From Arthrobacter sp. ATA002 (lineage in GTDB: Bacteria > Actinomycetota > Actinomycetes > Actinomycetales > Micrococcaceae), in the NCBI RefSeq assembly GCF_026898095.1, contig NZ_CP114015.1:2852001-2916000 (forward strand): a stretch of DNA of 64,000 bases, given 5' to 3'. Positions within the stretch are counted from its first letter, which is position 1; each line of letters begins with the position of its first letter. Positions 10,157-19,475 of this stretch are shown here, piece by piece. A program made the translations under genes and the position numbers. The notes beneath the pieces were generated by a model. The model saw only the letters and a list, made by a program, of their open reading frames with translations. It did no database searches and was not told the origin of the DNA.

Positions 10157-10447
10157 TTAGACGAGATCGGCAAAGGCGCCAATGACCGGCGTCCATTCGG
10201 TGGTCTTCATGCCCGATATGGCGCCGGCGGCGGCGAAGGGGTCCTGCATCACCAGGCTGGACAGATCAGCTTCGTCCTCGGCGGTGAAAATCAGCAAAGC
10301 ACCGGCGCCGTCAGTGAACGGGCCCGAGGTCAGCAGACGCCCCTGCTCCGCCAGACCGGCCAGCCACTCCCGGTGGGCGGGGCGGTGCTCGTCACGAAGG
10401 GGGGCGGAATCGGCGTCGTACACGTATTCAACTGCAAAAATGCTCAT
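10157..10447 (-). CDS. YciI family protein
   Basis: A 96-residue cytosolic protein of the YciI/YCII family (dimeric ferredoxin-like fold). Visible features are the start MSIFAVEYVYD, the conserved RPAHREWLAGLAEQGRLL segment with the His that lines the putative active site, and GPFTDGAGALLIF. The role of most family members is unknown. It is read in the same direction as ispG and lies about 110 bases downstream of the promoter side of that gene. Confidence 0.85.
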   Translation of the reverse strand: MSIFAVEYVYDADSAPLRDEHRPAHREWLAGLAEQGRLLTSGPFTDGAGALLIFTAEDEADLSSLVMQDPFAAAGAISGMKTTEWTPVIGAFADLV

Positions 10448-10473
10448 GGCCCCAAGCCTACGGGATCACGGGC

Positions 10474-10968
10474 TCAGAGCAGGAAGGCGCGGGCCGCCGC
10501 AGCCACCCCCACAGCCCACAGCATGGAGGTCAAAGTCCCGATAATGAACCGTTCGGCGGCCGCGGGTGTGTCCTTAAGCTCTGCGTACCGGCCCAGGCCC
10601 TTGATCGCCACGACGTAGGCGATGGCGACCGGCTCGGAGGCCAGCACGGAAGCAGCCACGGCCAGCCGTTCGAGGACTCCGATCACCAGGCCGCCGCGAA
10701 GCACCGAACCCGGCGCCGGAGCGCTGCGGCGGTGCGCGGCTCCGGCCGGCCTTTTCGCACCGGATGCAGCCGGCGGCGGAGGGCCTGCGGGCACCCGTGC
10801 TCCGTTGGTGAGCGAGGCGTCCAAGTCCTGGTCGGCAGCGGGATCGGTATCGGAAAAGGGAGGTCCCGAGTTTTCCACTGCCCGGGCCAGGCGCAGGACG
10901 GCGGCGGTCACCGGCCACCCGAGAACAGCCGCAGCCGCCAGGGTCAGGACTATCCAGATGAAGTCCAT
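10474..10968 (-). CDS. Membrane protein paired with SatD-like gene
   Basis: A 164-residue protein with an N-terminal membrane helix (DFIWIVLTLAAAAVLGWPV), a Pro/Ala-rich soluble linker, and two further hydrophobic segments towards the C-terminus (LVIGVLERLAVAASVLAS and TSMLWAVGVAAAARAFLL). Its ATG at 10968 overlaps the TAA of the SatD-like gene, which argues for translational coupling and a shared function. I do not recognise a specific family. The conserved-looking core IGVLERLAVAA and VAIKGLGRYAELKD suggests a defined fold rather than a spurious frame. Confidence 0.65.
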   Translation of the reverse strand: MDFIWIVLTLAAAAVLGWPVTAAVLRLARAVENSGPPFSDTDPAADQDLDASLTNGARVPAGPPPPAASGAKRPAGAAHRRSAPAPGSVLRGGLVIGVLERLAVAASVLASEPVAIAYVVAIKGLGRYAELKDTPAAAERFIIGTLTSMLWAVGVAAAARAFLL

Positions 10969-11630
10969 TAAATGGTCCCCGTTTCCACGCCGGCCGGATG
11001 TTCCCCGGCGGACTTTTCCCCGGCGCGGGTCTCTCTGGCGGAGTTTTCTCCGGCGCGGGCGAGCAGCACGGCCGCGGCCGGGCGGGCCGCCCACTCCTCC
11101 TGCCAACCGGCTCGGGCGATCGTTTTGCCCACTGACTGCGGACTGATTCCGAGCTTGCGGGCCGCGGCGCTCTGGGCGCCCCGGGTCCCGGGTTCCACCT
11201 GCTCCAGGACCCGCCACTGTTCGGCGGTCCGGTCCCGGATCAACCGTCCAATCAGCACCAGGACCGCTTCGGCCTCGGCGGCTCCGGCGGGGCCCGTGAC
11301 CGCCACCGGCGGCCGGTCACCCGTTTTCTTGGCGCGCTCCACCGCATCGCGCGCTGCGACAAACGCGGGCCCGGAGGCTTCCCGTGTGCTGGCCGGCAGC
11401 GGAGTGTGCACCGCGCCGACACCGATCCCCACCGACCAGTGTCCGTCCTTCAGTGCCCGCAGGGCCGCGTCCACCGCCGTGCCCGCATCAGCGGTAAGAC
11501 CCTGGACTTCATCCCCCACTGACCGTTCGAACGGCAGGTCCATGGGCAGGCCGCGGAGCAGCTCCAAAAGATCAGGAACCCGGTCCCGGCCGCTGCGGCT
11601 GCCTTTCTGGTCAATGGTCAACACGAACAT
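10968..11630 (-). CDS. SatD family protein
   Basis: A protein of about 220 residues resembling the SatD family (named after the Streptococcus mutans sat locus). The start at 11630 gives MFVLTIDQKGSRSGRDRVPDLL. The middle contains SVGDEVQGL and GHWSVGIGVGAVHTPLP, typical of the family, and a helix-turn-helix-like segment follows near residues 165-190 (AARKLGISPQSVGKTIARAG), so DNA binding is plausible. The tail is rich in Ala/Gly/Glu with repeated AGE-SA units. It overlaps the downstream membrane-protein gene. A 10-bp palindrome lies 47-70 bases upstream of the start. Confidence 0.75.
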   Translation of the reverse strand: MFVLTIDQKGSRSGRDRVPDLLELLRGLPMDLPFERSVGDEVQGLTADAGTAVDAALRALKDGHWSVGIGVGAVHTPLPASTREASGPAFVAARDAVERAKKTGDRPPVAVTGPAGAAEAEAVLVLIGRLIRDRTAEQWRVLEQVEPGTRGAQSAAARKLGISPQSVGKTIARAGWQEEWAARPAAAVLLARAGENSARETRAGEKSAGEHPAGVETGTI

Positions 11631-11676
11631 TGGTACCGCAGGTTCAGTGAAGTGGGATGCATAGTGAAACCGTATG

Positions 11677-11700
11677 CGGTTGTAATCCCAATTACAACCG
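11677..11700. promoter_or_regulatory. Perfect 10-bp inverted repeat upstream of SatD-like gene
   Basis: CGGTTGTAAT-CCCA-ATTACAACCG: both 10-base arms match exactly around a 4-base centre. It is AT-richer than its surroundings and is placed where a promoter or operator of the SatD-like gene would be. There is no T-run after it in either direction, so it looks more like a protein-binding site than a terminator of rseP. Confidence 0.5.
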
Positions 11701-11734
11701 TTTTCGGCTTCATCCACGTCTCCCCAGGAACTCC

Positions 11735-13081
11735 CTAGTTGAAGAGACTTACCGGCTTCACAATGTCCGCGTAGATCAGCAGCACGCTCATTCCCATCAG
11801 CAGGGCGAACACCACGTACGTCACCGGAAGCATTTTTGCCAGATCAAAGTGCCCGGGGTCCGGGCGCTTGAACAGCCTGGCAACCCGCCGGCGCAGCCCT
11901 TCCCAGAGGGCTCCGGCCACGTGGCCGCCGTCCAGCGGCAGCAGCGGGATCAGGTTGAACACGAAGAGCGCCAGGTTCACGCTGGCCACCAGCCCCAGCA
12001 GGGATGCCACCCGGCTCTCCACCGGCACTTCCTCCAGGGAGGAAATTTCACCGGCAATCCGGCCCACGCCCACCACACTGATCGGCCCGTTGGGATCGCG
12101 TTCCTCCGAGGAGAAGGCGGCCTGCGCGACGTCCACGACGCGCTGCGGAAGGTTGATGACCACACCGGCAATACTCTGGAGGTTTTCGCCGACTGCCGGC
12201 AGGACCTCGGAGCCCGGCTGCCGGACCAGCTCGGTGGACGCGGCGACCCCGATGAACCCCACTTCCCGGGTCACGGGATTTCCGTCGGCGTCCACGGCCG
12301 GGGCGCCATCGTCGCCGGTTACGGGGCGTTCGGTCAGCAGCGGGGTGATGACGGTGTCCTGTTCCACTCCGTCGCGGATGTAGCTGATCGGCACGGAACG
12401 GCCGGCCGCTTCACGGATTTGTGCGGACAGGTCTTCCCAGGACGAGACGGCGCTGCCGTTGAACGCGGTGATGGTGTCGCCCGGCAGCAGGCCGGCCTCG
12501 TACGCCGGAGCGGCCGGATCCGCGTCGGTGCATTCGGTCTGCCCCTGGGCGGCCTGGTCCGAGGTGATCACGCACTGGTTGACCTCGGCGAGGGTGGTGG
12601 TGCTTTGGGCGGTGCCGAAGCCCATCAGCAGCACGGCGAACAGCACGACGCCGATCAGCAGGTTCATGAACGGGCCGCCCAGCATCACGATGATGCGCTT
12701 CCAGACCGGCAGGTTGTAGAACATCCGGTTCTCATCACCGGGTTGGAGCTGTTCGGCGGCGGCGGCCCGGGCATCGGTAGCCAGCTGCTGGAACATTCCG
12801 GTGCTGGAGCTGCGGACGGTCCCGTCGGCGGCGTCGGCCTGGTTGGGCGGGTACATGCCGACCATGGACACGTAGCCGCCCAGCGGCAGTGCCTTAACGC
12901 CGTATTCGGTCTCCCCGTTGCGGCGTGAAAAGACGGTGGGGCCGAACCCGATCATGTATTGGGTGACCCGCACCTTGAAGGCCTTGGCCGGCACCAGGTG
13001 CCCTACTTCGTGCAGCGCGATGGACACGGCGATGCCCACCGCCACGAACAGGACGCCCAGGATGAAGAGGAGAACGGTCAA
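11735..13081 (-). CDS. rseP: Site-2 protease family (RseP/Rip-type) intramembrane metalloprotease, M50
   Basis: An intramembrane zinc protease of the M50B family, 448 residues. The catalytic HEVGH motif lies in the first membrane helix (SIALHEVGHLVPAK), and the second zinc-ligand motif is near the C-terminus (LLPLDGGHVAG). A PDZ domain lies between them (GLLPGDTITAFNGSAV). Members cleave anti-sigma factors or signal peptides within the membrane; in Mycobacterium the equivalent is Rip1. The gene lies between dxr and ispG, which is its conserved position in actinobacteria, and starts 49 bases downstream of the dxr stop. Confidence 0.93.
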   Translation of the reverse strand: MTVLLFILGVLFVAVGIAVSIALHEVGHLVPAKAFKVRVTQYMIGFGPTVFSRRNGETEYGVKALPLGGYVSMVGMYPPNQADAADGTVRSSSTGMFQQLATDARAAAAEQLQPGDENRMFYNLPVWKRIIVMLGGPFMNLLIGVVLFAVLLMGFGTAQSTTTLAEVNQCVITSDQAAQGQTECTDADPAAPAYEAGLLPGDTITAFNGSAVSSWEDLSAQIREAAGRSVPISYIRDGVEQDTVITPLLTERPVTGDDGAPAVDADGNPVTREVGFIGVAASTELVRQPGSEVLPAVGENLQSIAGVVINLPQRVVDVAQAAFSSEERDPNGPISVVGVGRIAGEISSLEEVPVESRVASLLGLVASVNLALFVFNLIPLLPLDGGHVAGALWEGLRRRVARLFKRPDPGHFDLAKMLPVTYVVFALLMGMSVLLIYADIVKPVSLFN

Positions 13082-13130
13082 CGGATTTCCTTTTGGTCAA
13101 TCGAATCACTTGGGCCGGCGTGCCGCACGG

Positions 13131-14378
13131 TCAGCGTCCGCAGCGTTTGCGTGCGGCGGACCGGGCCCATTCTTCCGCCGCCAGTACCGACTCCAGCGTC
13201 AGCGGCGATGTGTCGGTGTGTTCGGCCAGTACGGCGGAGATCGTATCAACGATGTCTGTGAATCCGATGAGACCGTCGTGGAAGGCGTCCACCGCTTCTT
13301 CATTGGCGGCGTTGTACACGGCCATGCCGGTTCCGCCGGCCGCCGCGGTGCGCTTGGCCAGTGCGACGGCGGGAAAGGCCTCCTCGTCCAGCGGTTCGAA
13401 GGTCCATTGCGTGGCCTGTGACCAGTCACAGGGCCGCGCGGCCCCGGGCACCCGGTTCGGCCAGTCCATGCCCAGGGCGATCGGCAGGCGCATGTCCGGC
13501 GGCGAGGCCTGGGCGATGGTGGAGCCGTCCACGAACTGGACCATGGAGTGCACCATGGACTGCGGATGAACGACGACGTCGATCTTCTCCAGCGGCACGT
13601 CAAACAGCAGGTGGGCCTCGATGACTTCCAGGGCCTTGTTGACCATGGAGGCTGAATTCGTGGTGATCACCCGGCCCATTTTCCAGGTGGGGTGCGCCAG
13701 CGCCTGGTCCGGGGTGACATCCGCCAGCTCGCTGCGGGTCATGCCCCGGAAGGGCCCGCCGGATGCCGTCACAATGAGCCGGTCCACCTCCTGCGCCGTG
13801 CCGGAGCGCAGGGCCTGCGCCAATGCCGAGTGTTCGGAGTCCACGGGGACCAGCTGTCCGGGGGCCGCGGCACGCTTCACCAGCTCACCGCCCACGATCA
13901 GGGATTCCTTGTTGGCCAGGGCCAGCAGGTGGCCCGCGGCCAGCGCCGCGAGCGTGGGCTCCAGGCCAATGGAGCCGGTGATGCCGTTCAGGACCACTTC
14001 GGCTTCGGGCCAGGCGGCAATGGCCGTGGCCGCGGACGGGCCGGTGAAGAGTTCCGGATCATAGTCGGTTACGCCGGCGGCCCGGGCAGCGTCCTGCACG
14101 GCGCGGTGCAGGGTGGCGGTGTCAACGACGGCGGCACCGACGGCGGCGGCGCGGGTGTGGACCGCCTGCCGGGCCAGGAGTTCCAGGTTGGATCCCCCGG
14201 CGGACAGGGCCACGACGGTGAAGCGGTCCGGGGCTGAATCCGCCACGTCGATGGCCTGCGTGCCGATGGACCCGGTGGAACCCAGGAGCACCACGCGGCG
14301 GGGCACGCCGCCGGTGCTGCCGAAGGGACGGCCGGTTGCTGCTGCGGACGGGGTGCCGGAAGATGCTGAAGGCTGCAT
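13131..14378 (-). CDS. dxr: 1-deoxy-D-xylulose-5-phosphate reductoisomerase
   Basis: Dxr catalyses the first committed step of the MEP pathway, DXP to MEP, using NADPH. The product has the Rossmann motif [14 protein letters not shown], the central [16 protein letters not shown] and [14 protein letters not shown] motifs, the catalytic SEHSAL segment and the flexible-loop region [17 protein letters not shown] split over two helices. The C-terminal helical domain ends at 13131. The frame is open upstream to 14528, but that extension would cross a dispersed palindrome; ATG 14378 (MQPSASSG) is the likely start, leaving a normal N-terminal length. Confidence 0.95.
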   Translation of the reverse strand: MQPSASSGTPSAAATGRPFGSTGGVPRRVVLLGSTGSIGTQAIDVADSAPDRFTVVALSAGGSNLELLARQAVHTRAAAVGAAVVDTATLHRAVQDAARAAGVTDYDPELFTGPSAATAIAAWPEAEVVLNGITGSIGLEPTLAALAAGHLLALANKESLIVGGELVKRAAAPGQLVPVDSEHSALAQALRSGTAQEVDRLIVTASGGPFRGMTRSELADVTPDQALAHPTWKMGRVITTNSASMVNKALEVIEAHLLFDVPLEKIDVVVHPQSMVHSMVQFVDGSTIAQASPPDMRLPIALGMDWPNRVPGAARPCDWSQATQWTFEPLDEEAFPAVALAKRTAAAGGTGMAVYNAANEEAVDAFHDGLIGFTDIVDTISAVLAEHTDTSPLTLESVLAAEEWARSAARKRCGR

Positions 14379-14496
14379 GGTTCCAGTATCGCGCACCGGG
14401 CGAGGATCGCGGTCTGCATCAGAATCCCGGAGGGCTGGCCGCTGCAAAGTCCGCATAGAGCTCCAGCAGTCTACGGATCTGCCCTGCTTGGAGATC

Positions 14497-14551
14497 GGTA
14501 GTACAGATAACGGGCCTACGGTGCCCAAATAAGCCCGTTATCTGTACTACC
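14497..14551. repeat. Dispersed palindromic element, locus A
   Basis: Perfect 19-bp inverted repeat (GGTAGTACAGATAACGGGC and its complement at 14533-14551) with a 17-base loop, lying in the dxr upstream region. The same core GTACAGATAACGGGC recurs at 60952-61034 and 62819-62906, each time between genes. Confidence 0.8.
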
Positions 14552-14602
14552 GGAGGAGTCCGGTGCCCATGCAGGGCCGGTCCGGGCGGCCGCCCCCGGA
14601 CG

Positions 14603-15277
14603 CTAGAGCGTGATCGGAAGCGCCGCGACGGCCGAGGGAATACTGGTGGACCCGGAGACCACGGACAGCACCTGCCGGCTGCCGCGGCCGGTGTTGATCA
14701 ACTCGGCGAGGACCGCGGCGACGTCGTGCCGGGGAATGCTGCCCGGTTCCTCGGCCGGGCCCAGCTCCACCAGTCCCGTGCCCTGGTCGTTGGTCAGGTG
14801 TCCCGGCCGCAGGATGGTCCAGTCCAGGTCGCGGGTGATGAGGTCCTGCTCGGCGGCGAGCTTGGCTACCAGGTAGGCATACATGACCTCGTCGACGCTG
14901 CCGGGCCGGTCCTCTCCCCGCACCGTATCCAGGCCGGACGCGGAGATCTGCACAAACCGGGTAACGCCGGCCTGCTCCGCGCCCTCAGCGAAGAGCACTG
15001 CGGCACCGCGGTCAACACTGTCCTTGCGGGCTGCGCCGCTGCCCGGCCCGGCACCGGCGGCGAAAACCGCGGCGTCGGCACCGGTCAGGACCTGTATGAC
15101 GTCATCGGCAGTGCTGTTTTCCAGATCGATGACAACCGGGGCAACGCCGTCGGCCTCGACGTCGGCCGCGTGGTCCGGATTGCGGATCAGGCCGGCAACA
15201 TCATGGTCACGGGCGGCCAGCAGCCGGCCCAGTTCGCGGGCAATCTGTCCATGGGCTCCTGCTATGACTATGCGCAT
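14603..15277 (-). CDS. NAD(P)H-binding SDR family oxidoreductase (atypical, YhfK-like)
   Basis: A protein of about 224 residues with an N-terminal dinucleotide-binding motif MRIVIAGAHGQIARELG, followed by the atypical short-chain dehydrogenase core: VVIDLENSTADDVIQVL, ADAAVFAAGAGPGSGAARKD, RFVQISASGLD, YLVAKLAAEQ and the DWTILRPGHLT motif. This resembles the NAD(P)-binding YhfK/YwnB-like family, whose substrates are mostly unknown. The start at 15277 is chosen over an in-frame upstream codon because the binding motif then begins at residue 2, as is typical. Confidence 0.85.
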   Translation of the reverse strand: MRIVIAGAHGQIARELGRLLAARDHDVAGLIRNPDHAADVEADGVAPVVIDLENSTADDVIQVLTGADAAVFAAGAGPGSGAARKDSVDRGAAVLFAEGAEQAGVTRFVQISASGLDTVRGEDRPGSVDEVMYAYLVAKLAAEQDLITRDLDWTILRPGHLTNDQGTGLVELGPAEEPGSIPRHDVAAVLAELINTGRGSRQVLSVVSGSTSIPSAVAALPITL

Positions 15278-15340
15278 CTTACGAAGGTAGCGCAGCACCG
15301 GTGCAGATGTCCTGACACCGGCAGCAAATGGAGTATTTCC

Positions 15341-16152
15341 TCAGCTATCCGCGCGGCTCAGGGTCTGCCGGGCCTGCTTCAGCAGCGGACCGTCGATCAT
15401 GTCCCCGCGGAAGCGGAACACCCCGCCGTGTCTGGCGGCTTCGGCCAGGACCTCCCGCGCGTACTCAGTTTCCTCCTCGGAGGGTGCGTACGCGGCGCGC
15501 ACGGCGGCCACTTGACCGGGATGAATGCAGGCCTTCGCCGCAAACCGGACGCCGCGGCGTCGCGCGCTTCAATCTCCAACCCGTCCGTGTCCGGGATATT
15601 GCCGTAAATCGAGTCGACGGCGCCCTTGCCGAAGGCTCCGGCGGCCAGCAGCACCGTAGCCCGGGCATGCTGCGCCACCGCGCGATAGCTTCCGTCGGAG
15701 CTGCGGCTGGACTCGCCGCCGAGCGATGCCAGCAGGTCTTCGGCACCCCACATCAGCGCGGTGACGCACGGTACCTGCGCGATGTCCGCCGCGCGGACCA
15801 CGCCCAGCGCGGTTTCCACGAGGGCAACGACGGCGAAGTCCGCGAGCGCGGCGGCGATGGCCGGGGCGTCTTCGGCCTTGGCCAGCATCAGGGTCCGGTA
15901 CGGCGTTTGCCGCACGGCGGCGAGGTCCTTGGCGAAGTCTTCGGTTCCTATGGGATTCACCCGCACAATGGTGGTGCCGGCATCCAGGTTCGACGCGGCC
16001 AGGTTCCGCCGGGCGGCCTCCTTGTCAGCGGGCGCGACGGCGTCCTCCAGGTCCAGGATCACTGCGTCAGCCCGATCGGCGGCCTTTGCGAACCGTTCGG
16101 GGCGGTCCGCCGGGCAGAAGAGCAGGGCAGGTCCCATGGCAAATGTCGTCAC
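15341..16152 (-). CDS. CoA ester lyase of the HpcH/HpaI (CitE-like) family (frameshifted)
   Basis: A CitE-like lyase of about 270 residues. Motifs are MGPALLFCPADRPERFAKA, DAVILDLEDAVAPADKE (metal-binding Asp/Glu), TTIVRVNPIGT and MWGAEDLLASLGG. The frame breaks at about 15550: after ARDAAASG the expected FAAKACIHPGQVAAVRAAYA continues in another frame to a TGA at 15341, needing one extra base. The start is GTG 16152 with AAGGAG ahead. Next to a MaoC hydratase, acyl-CoA dehydrogenase, carboxylase and CoA-transferase, it matches the arrangement of Mycobacterium tuberculosis Rv2498c, a beta-hydroxyacyl-CoA lyase of leucine breakdown. A cleavage of (R)-HMG-CoA is therefore inferred. Confidence 0.82.
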
Positions 16153-16224
16153 GCGGGTATCTCCTTCACATCCGGGGTGTGGATCCAATCTATCCTTCGC
16201 CGGCAGGGGTCTTTCACCGCCGGG

Positions 16225-16749
16225 TTATCCCCCGGCGCCGGTTTCCGTCCACACCAGGGCGCTGCGGGTACAGCGCCCCACGATGTCGCCGTCCTGGTTT
16301 CTGCCGGTGTGGGCCAGCGTGACAATTCCCTGGCCGGGCCGGGACGCGGACAGGCGTTTGTCCACGACTTCGGTTTCGGTGTACAGCGTGTCCCCATGGA
16401 AGAGCGGATGCGGAAAGCTGATGTCCACCAGACCCAGCTGCGCCACCAGAGTGCCCTGCGTCAGCTGCGCCACCGACTGGCCCACCATCGTGGCCAGGGT
16501 GAACATGGAGTTCACCAGCCGCTGCCCAAACGGCTGCCCGCCGCTGTAGGCGGCGTCCAGGTGCAGGCCCTGGGTGTTCATGGTGAGGGTGGTGAACAGG
16601 ACGTTGTCGGCCTCGGTCACCGTACGTCCGGGACGGTGCAGGTACACGGCTCCGGGCTCGAATTCCTCGTACCAGAGGCCCCGCTGCTCAATGATCCGGG
16701 GCGCCATGGCCGGTTCGTCGGTGCCGCCCCCGGGTTCCTCATACGTCAA
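16225..16749 (-). CDS. MaoC family dehydratase
   Basis: A 174-residue hot-dog-fold hydratase. It contains [21 protein letters not shown] split around the Asn/Thr, [17 protein letters not shown] and [14 protein letters not shown], which is the MaoC dehydratase pattern with the substrate-binding DTL motif. Members hydrate 2-enoyl-CoA to (R)-3-hydroxyacyl-CoA. Its stop lies near the CitE-like lyase and its start overlaps the 3' end of CoA-transferase subunit B by 11 bases, so they form one operon. In the leucine pathway it could hydrate 3-methylglutaconyl-CoA, which is an inference from context. Confidence 0.85.
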   Translation of the reverse strand: MTYEEPGGGTDEPAMAPRIIEQRGLWYEEFEPGAVYLHRPGRTVTEADNVLFTTLTMNTQGLHLDAAYSGGQPFGQRLVNSMFTLATMVGQSVAQLTQGTLVAQLGLVDISFPHPLFHGDTLYTETEVVDKRLSASRPGQGIVTLAHTGRNQDGDIVGRCTRSALVWTETGAGG

Positions 16750-17381
16750 GGGACACCTCCAGCGGTGCTCCGGTTGCGGCGAGAACGTCGTCGACGGTAA
16801 CCCCGGGGGCGGTCTCGCGCAGGATCAGTCCCTCCGGCCCCACCTCAATGACGGCGAGGTCGGTGACTATCAGGCCCACGCAGGCCTTCCCGGTCAGCGG
16901 CAGGGAACACTCGGTGACAATCTTCGGCCGGCCGCTGCGGTCGGTGTGTTCCATCATCACGATCAGCCGCTTGGCGCCGAACACCAGGTCCATGGCACCG
17001 CCCATGCCCTTGACCATTTTTCCGGGGATCATCCAGTTCGCGAGGTCGCCGTTGGCCGCCACTTCCATGGCCCCCAGCACCGCCACGTCCACGTGGCCGC
17101 CGCGCACCATGCCAAAGGACGCCGCCGAGTCGAAAAATGAGGGCGCCGGAATTCACCGTCACGGTTTCCTTGCCGGCGTTGATCAGGTCCGGATCCAGTT
17201 GTTCCTCCGTGGGGTAGGGCCCGACGCCGAGGACTCCGTTTTCGGAGTGCAGCACCACTTCCACGCCGTCGGGAATGAAGTTGGGAATCAGCGTGGGCAT
17301 GCCGATGCCCAGGTTGACGTACTGGCCGTTTTCCAGTTCGCGGGCCACGCGGGCGGCCAGTTCATTCCGGGTCAGGGCCAT
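16739..17381 (-). CDS. 3-oxoacid CoA-transferase subunit B (frameshifted)
   Basis: Subunit B of a succinyl-CoA:3-ketoacid-type CoA-transferase, which activates acetoacetate. The start is ATG 17381 with AGGAAG upstream. It has the family N-terminus [19 protein letters not shown], the [13 protein letters not shown] loop and the catalytic-glutamate motif [12 protein letters not shown]. The frame breaks in a TTTTT run at about 17125: GALIF should continue [20 protein letters not shown], which is found in another frame ending at 16739, so one T too many. The C-terminal part ([17 protein letters not shown]) is intact. The start is one base from the stop of subunit A. Confidence 0.88.
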
Positions 17382-17382
17382 G

Positions 17383-18203
17383 TCAGGCTTCCTTTGTTGA
17401 CGTTGTCGAGGGTGCCGCCTCTGCGGCCGGGGCCGGGGCGGCAGAGGCAGCCGCGGCAGCCCGCACGGTGCGTTTTTCGATGCGTTTTTCCCCGGGACCC
17501 ACGGGAACCACCCGCTGGACAAAGATGCCGGGGACATGAACCTGAGCGGGGTCCAGCTCACCGGGTTCCACCAGTTCCTCCACCTCGGCGATGGTAATCC
17601 GTCCGGCCATGGCGCACAGCGGGTTGAAGTTCATGGCCGTGGCATGGAAGAGAAGGTTTCCGTGCCGGTCCCCTTCCAGGCATGCACCAGGGCGAAGTCC
17701 GGGGTCAGGGACTCCTCCAGCACATACTCGGCGGTGCCGAAGACGCGCACTTCCTTCGGCTCCGAGGCCTGCAGCACCCCGCCGCCGCCGTCGTACTTTT
17801 GCGGCAGCCCGCCCTCACTGACCTGGGTGCCCACGCCGGCGCTGGTGTAAAAGGCCGGAATGCCGGCGCCTCCGGCCCGCAGCTTTTCGGCCAGGGTGCC
17901 CTGCGGGGTCAGGATCACTTCCAGTTCCCCGGCCAGGAACTGGCGGGCAAACTCCTTGTTCTCCCCCACATAGGAACTCACCGTCCGGCGGATGCGGTGG
18001 TCCGCGAGCAGCCGCCCCAGCCCCCAGTCATCGACGCCGCAGTTGTTGCTGACCGTCTCCAGGTCCGTGGCCCCCTGCCCGTGCAGGGCATCAATCAGCG
18101 CCACCGGAATACCGCAAAGCCCGAAGCCGCCCACCGCCAGTGATGCGCCGTCGGCAATGTCGGCCACCGCTTCGGCGGCTGTGCCTACCACCTTGTCAAT
18201 CAT
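17383..18203 (-). CDS. 3-oxoacid CoA-transferase subunit A (frameshifted)
   Basis: Subunit A of the same CoA-transferase. It begins [19 protein letters not shown] at 18203 and contains the CoA-binding [16 protein letters not shown] motif, [12 protein letters not shown] and [18 protein letters not shown]. The break lies at about 17670, in a GGGG run: VHAWKG should continue [20 protein letters not shown], read in another frame to 17383. The C-terminus has an unusual Ala/Pro-rich extension of about 30 residues before the stop. It lies upstream of subunit B within the catabolic operon, after the acyl-CoA dehydrogenase genes on the plus coordinate side. Confidence 0.88.
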
Positions 18204-18299
18204 CGATCCATCCGTCCGTTCGTCTCCATTGACCAACCTGCCGCGCTGCACCGGCCCGTCGGCGCCGTCGCCGCACCACCCCGTTCCGGTCCGCTTATC

Positions 18300-19475
18300 C
18301 TAGAGCCCCAGCTCGCGGGCGATGAGCATCAGCTGCACTTCGGTGGTTCCCTCGCCCACTTCCAGGATCTTGGAGTCGCGGTAGTGCCGGGCCACCCGGA
18401 ATTCGTTGATGAAGCCGTAGCCACCGAAAATCTGGGTGGCATCCCGGGCATTGTCCATGGCTGCTTCCCCGGCCACCAGCTTGGCCATGGCTGCCTGCGT
18501 CTTGAACGGCTTGCCGGCCAGCATCCGGGCCGCGGCGTCGTAGTAGGCCAGCCGGGCGGTGTGGGCGCGCGTCTGCATCCGGGCGATCCGAAAGGAGATC
18601 GCCTGGTTGGTGCCGATGGCTGCGCCGAAAGCCTGCCGTTCCTTGGCATAGCGCAGCGCCTCCTCCACACAGCCCTGCGCCGCTCCCGTGGCCAGGGCCG
18701 CGATCGCAATACGCCCCTCGTCCAGGATCTGCAGGAAATTGGCAAAGCCGCGGCCTTCGGCTCCCAGCAGGTTGGCTTCCGGAACCCGGACGTTGTCCAG
18801 CGTCAGCGGATGCGTGTCCGAGGCGTTCCAGCCCACCTTGTTGTAGGCCTTCTCAGCGGTGAACCCCGGAGTGCCGGTCGGCACCAGGATCGTGGAAATC
18901 TGCTTCCGGAGGGAGGTGCCGCCGCTGCCGTCCGGCACCTCCGAGGTGCCGGTCACCGCAGTAACGGTCACCAGGCGGGTGATGTCGGTGCCGGAGTTGG
19001 TGATGAATTCCTTACTGCCGTTGATCACCCACTCTCCGTTGTCCAGGCGTGCCGTTGTCCGGGTGCCGCCGGCATCGGATCCGGCTTCACTCTCGGTCAG
19101 CCCGAAACCGGCGAGCGCCTCGCCGGAGGCGAGCATGGGCAGCCACTGTGCCTTCTGTTCCTCCGTGCCAAACCGGTACAGCGGCACGGCCCCCAGGGAA
19201 ACTCCGGCCTCCAGCGTGATCGCCACTGACTGGTCAACCCGGGCCAGCTGCTCCAGGGCCAGGGCCAGAGCGAAGTAGTCCCCGCCCATGCCGCCGTACT
19301 CCTCCGGGAACGGCAGGCCGAACAGGCCCATCTCCCCCATCTGAGCCACCACCTTGTAGGGGAAGCTGTGCTCGGCGTCGTGCTGGGCGGACACCGGTGC
19401 AACCACGGTGTCGGCGAAGTCGCGGACCGTGTCCACCAGGTCCTGGTAATCCTCGCTGAGTTCAAAGTCCGGCAT
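18300..19475 (-). CDS. Acyl-CoA dehydrogenase, isovaleryl-CoA dehydrogenase-like
   Basis: A 391-residue FAD enzyme that oxidises acyl-CoA at the alpha-beta bond. Motifs include [40 protein letters not shown] (first acyl-CoA dehydrogenase signature), the [14 protein letters not shown] segment, and the C-terminal [15 protein letters not shown] with [18 protein letters not shown] (second signature). The start at 19475 has GAAGGAG upstream and overlaps the carboxylase alpha-subunit stop by 14 bases. Position next to a methylcrotonyl-type carboxylase suggests isovaleryl-CoA or another branched acyl-CoA as substrate, comparable to FadE19 in Mycobacterium. Confidence 0.93.
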   Translation of the reverse strand: MPDFELSEDYQDLVDTVRDFADTVVAPVSAQHDAEHSFPYKVVAQMGEMGLFGLPFPEEYGGMGGDYFALALALEQLARVDQSVAITLEAGVSLGAVPLYRFGTEEQKAQWLPMLASGEALAGFGLTESEAGSDAGGTRTTARLDNGEWVINGSKEFITNSGTDITRLVTVTAVTGTSEVPDGSGGTSLRKQISTILVPTGTPGFTAEKAYNKVGWNASDTHPLTLDNVRVPEANLLGAEGRGFANFLQILDEGRIAIAALATGAAQGCVEEALRYAKERQAFGAAIGTNQAISFRIARMQTRAHTARLAYYDAAARMLAGKPFKTQAAMAKLVAGEAAMDNARDATQIFGGYGFINEFRVARHYRDSKILEVGEGTTEVQLMLIARELGL

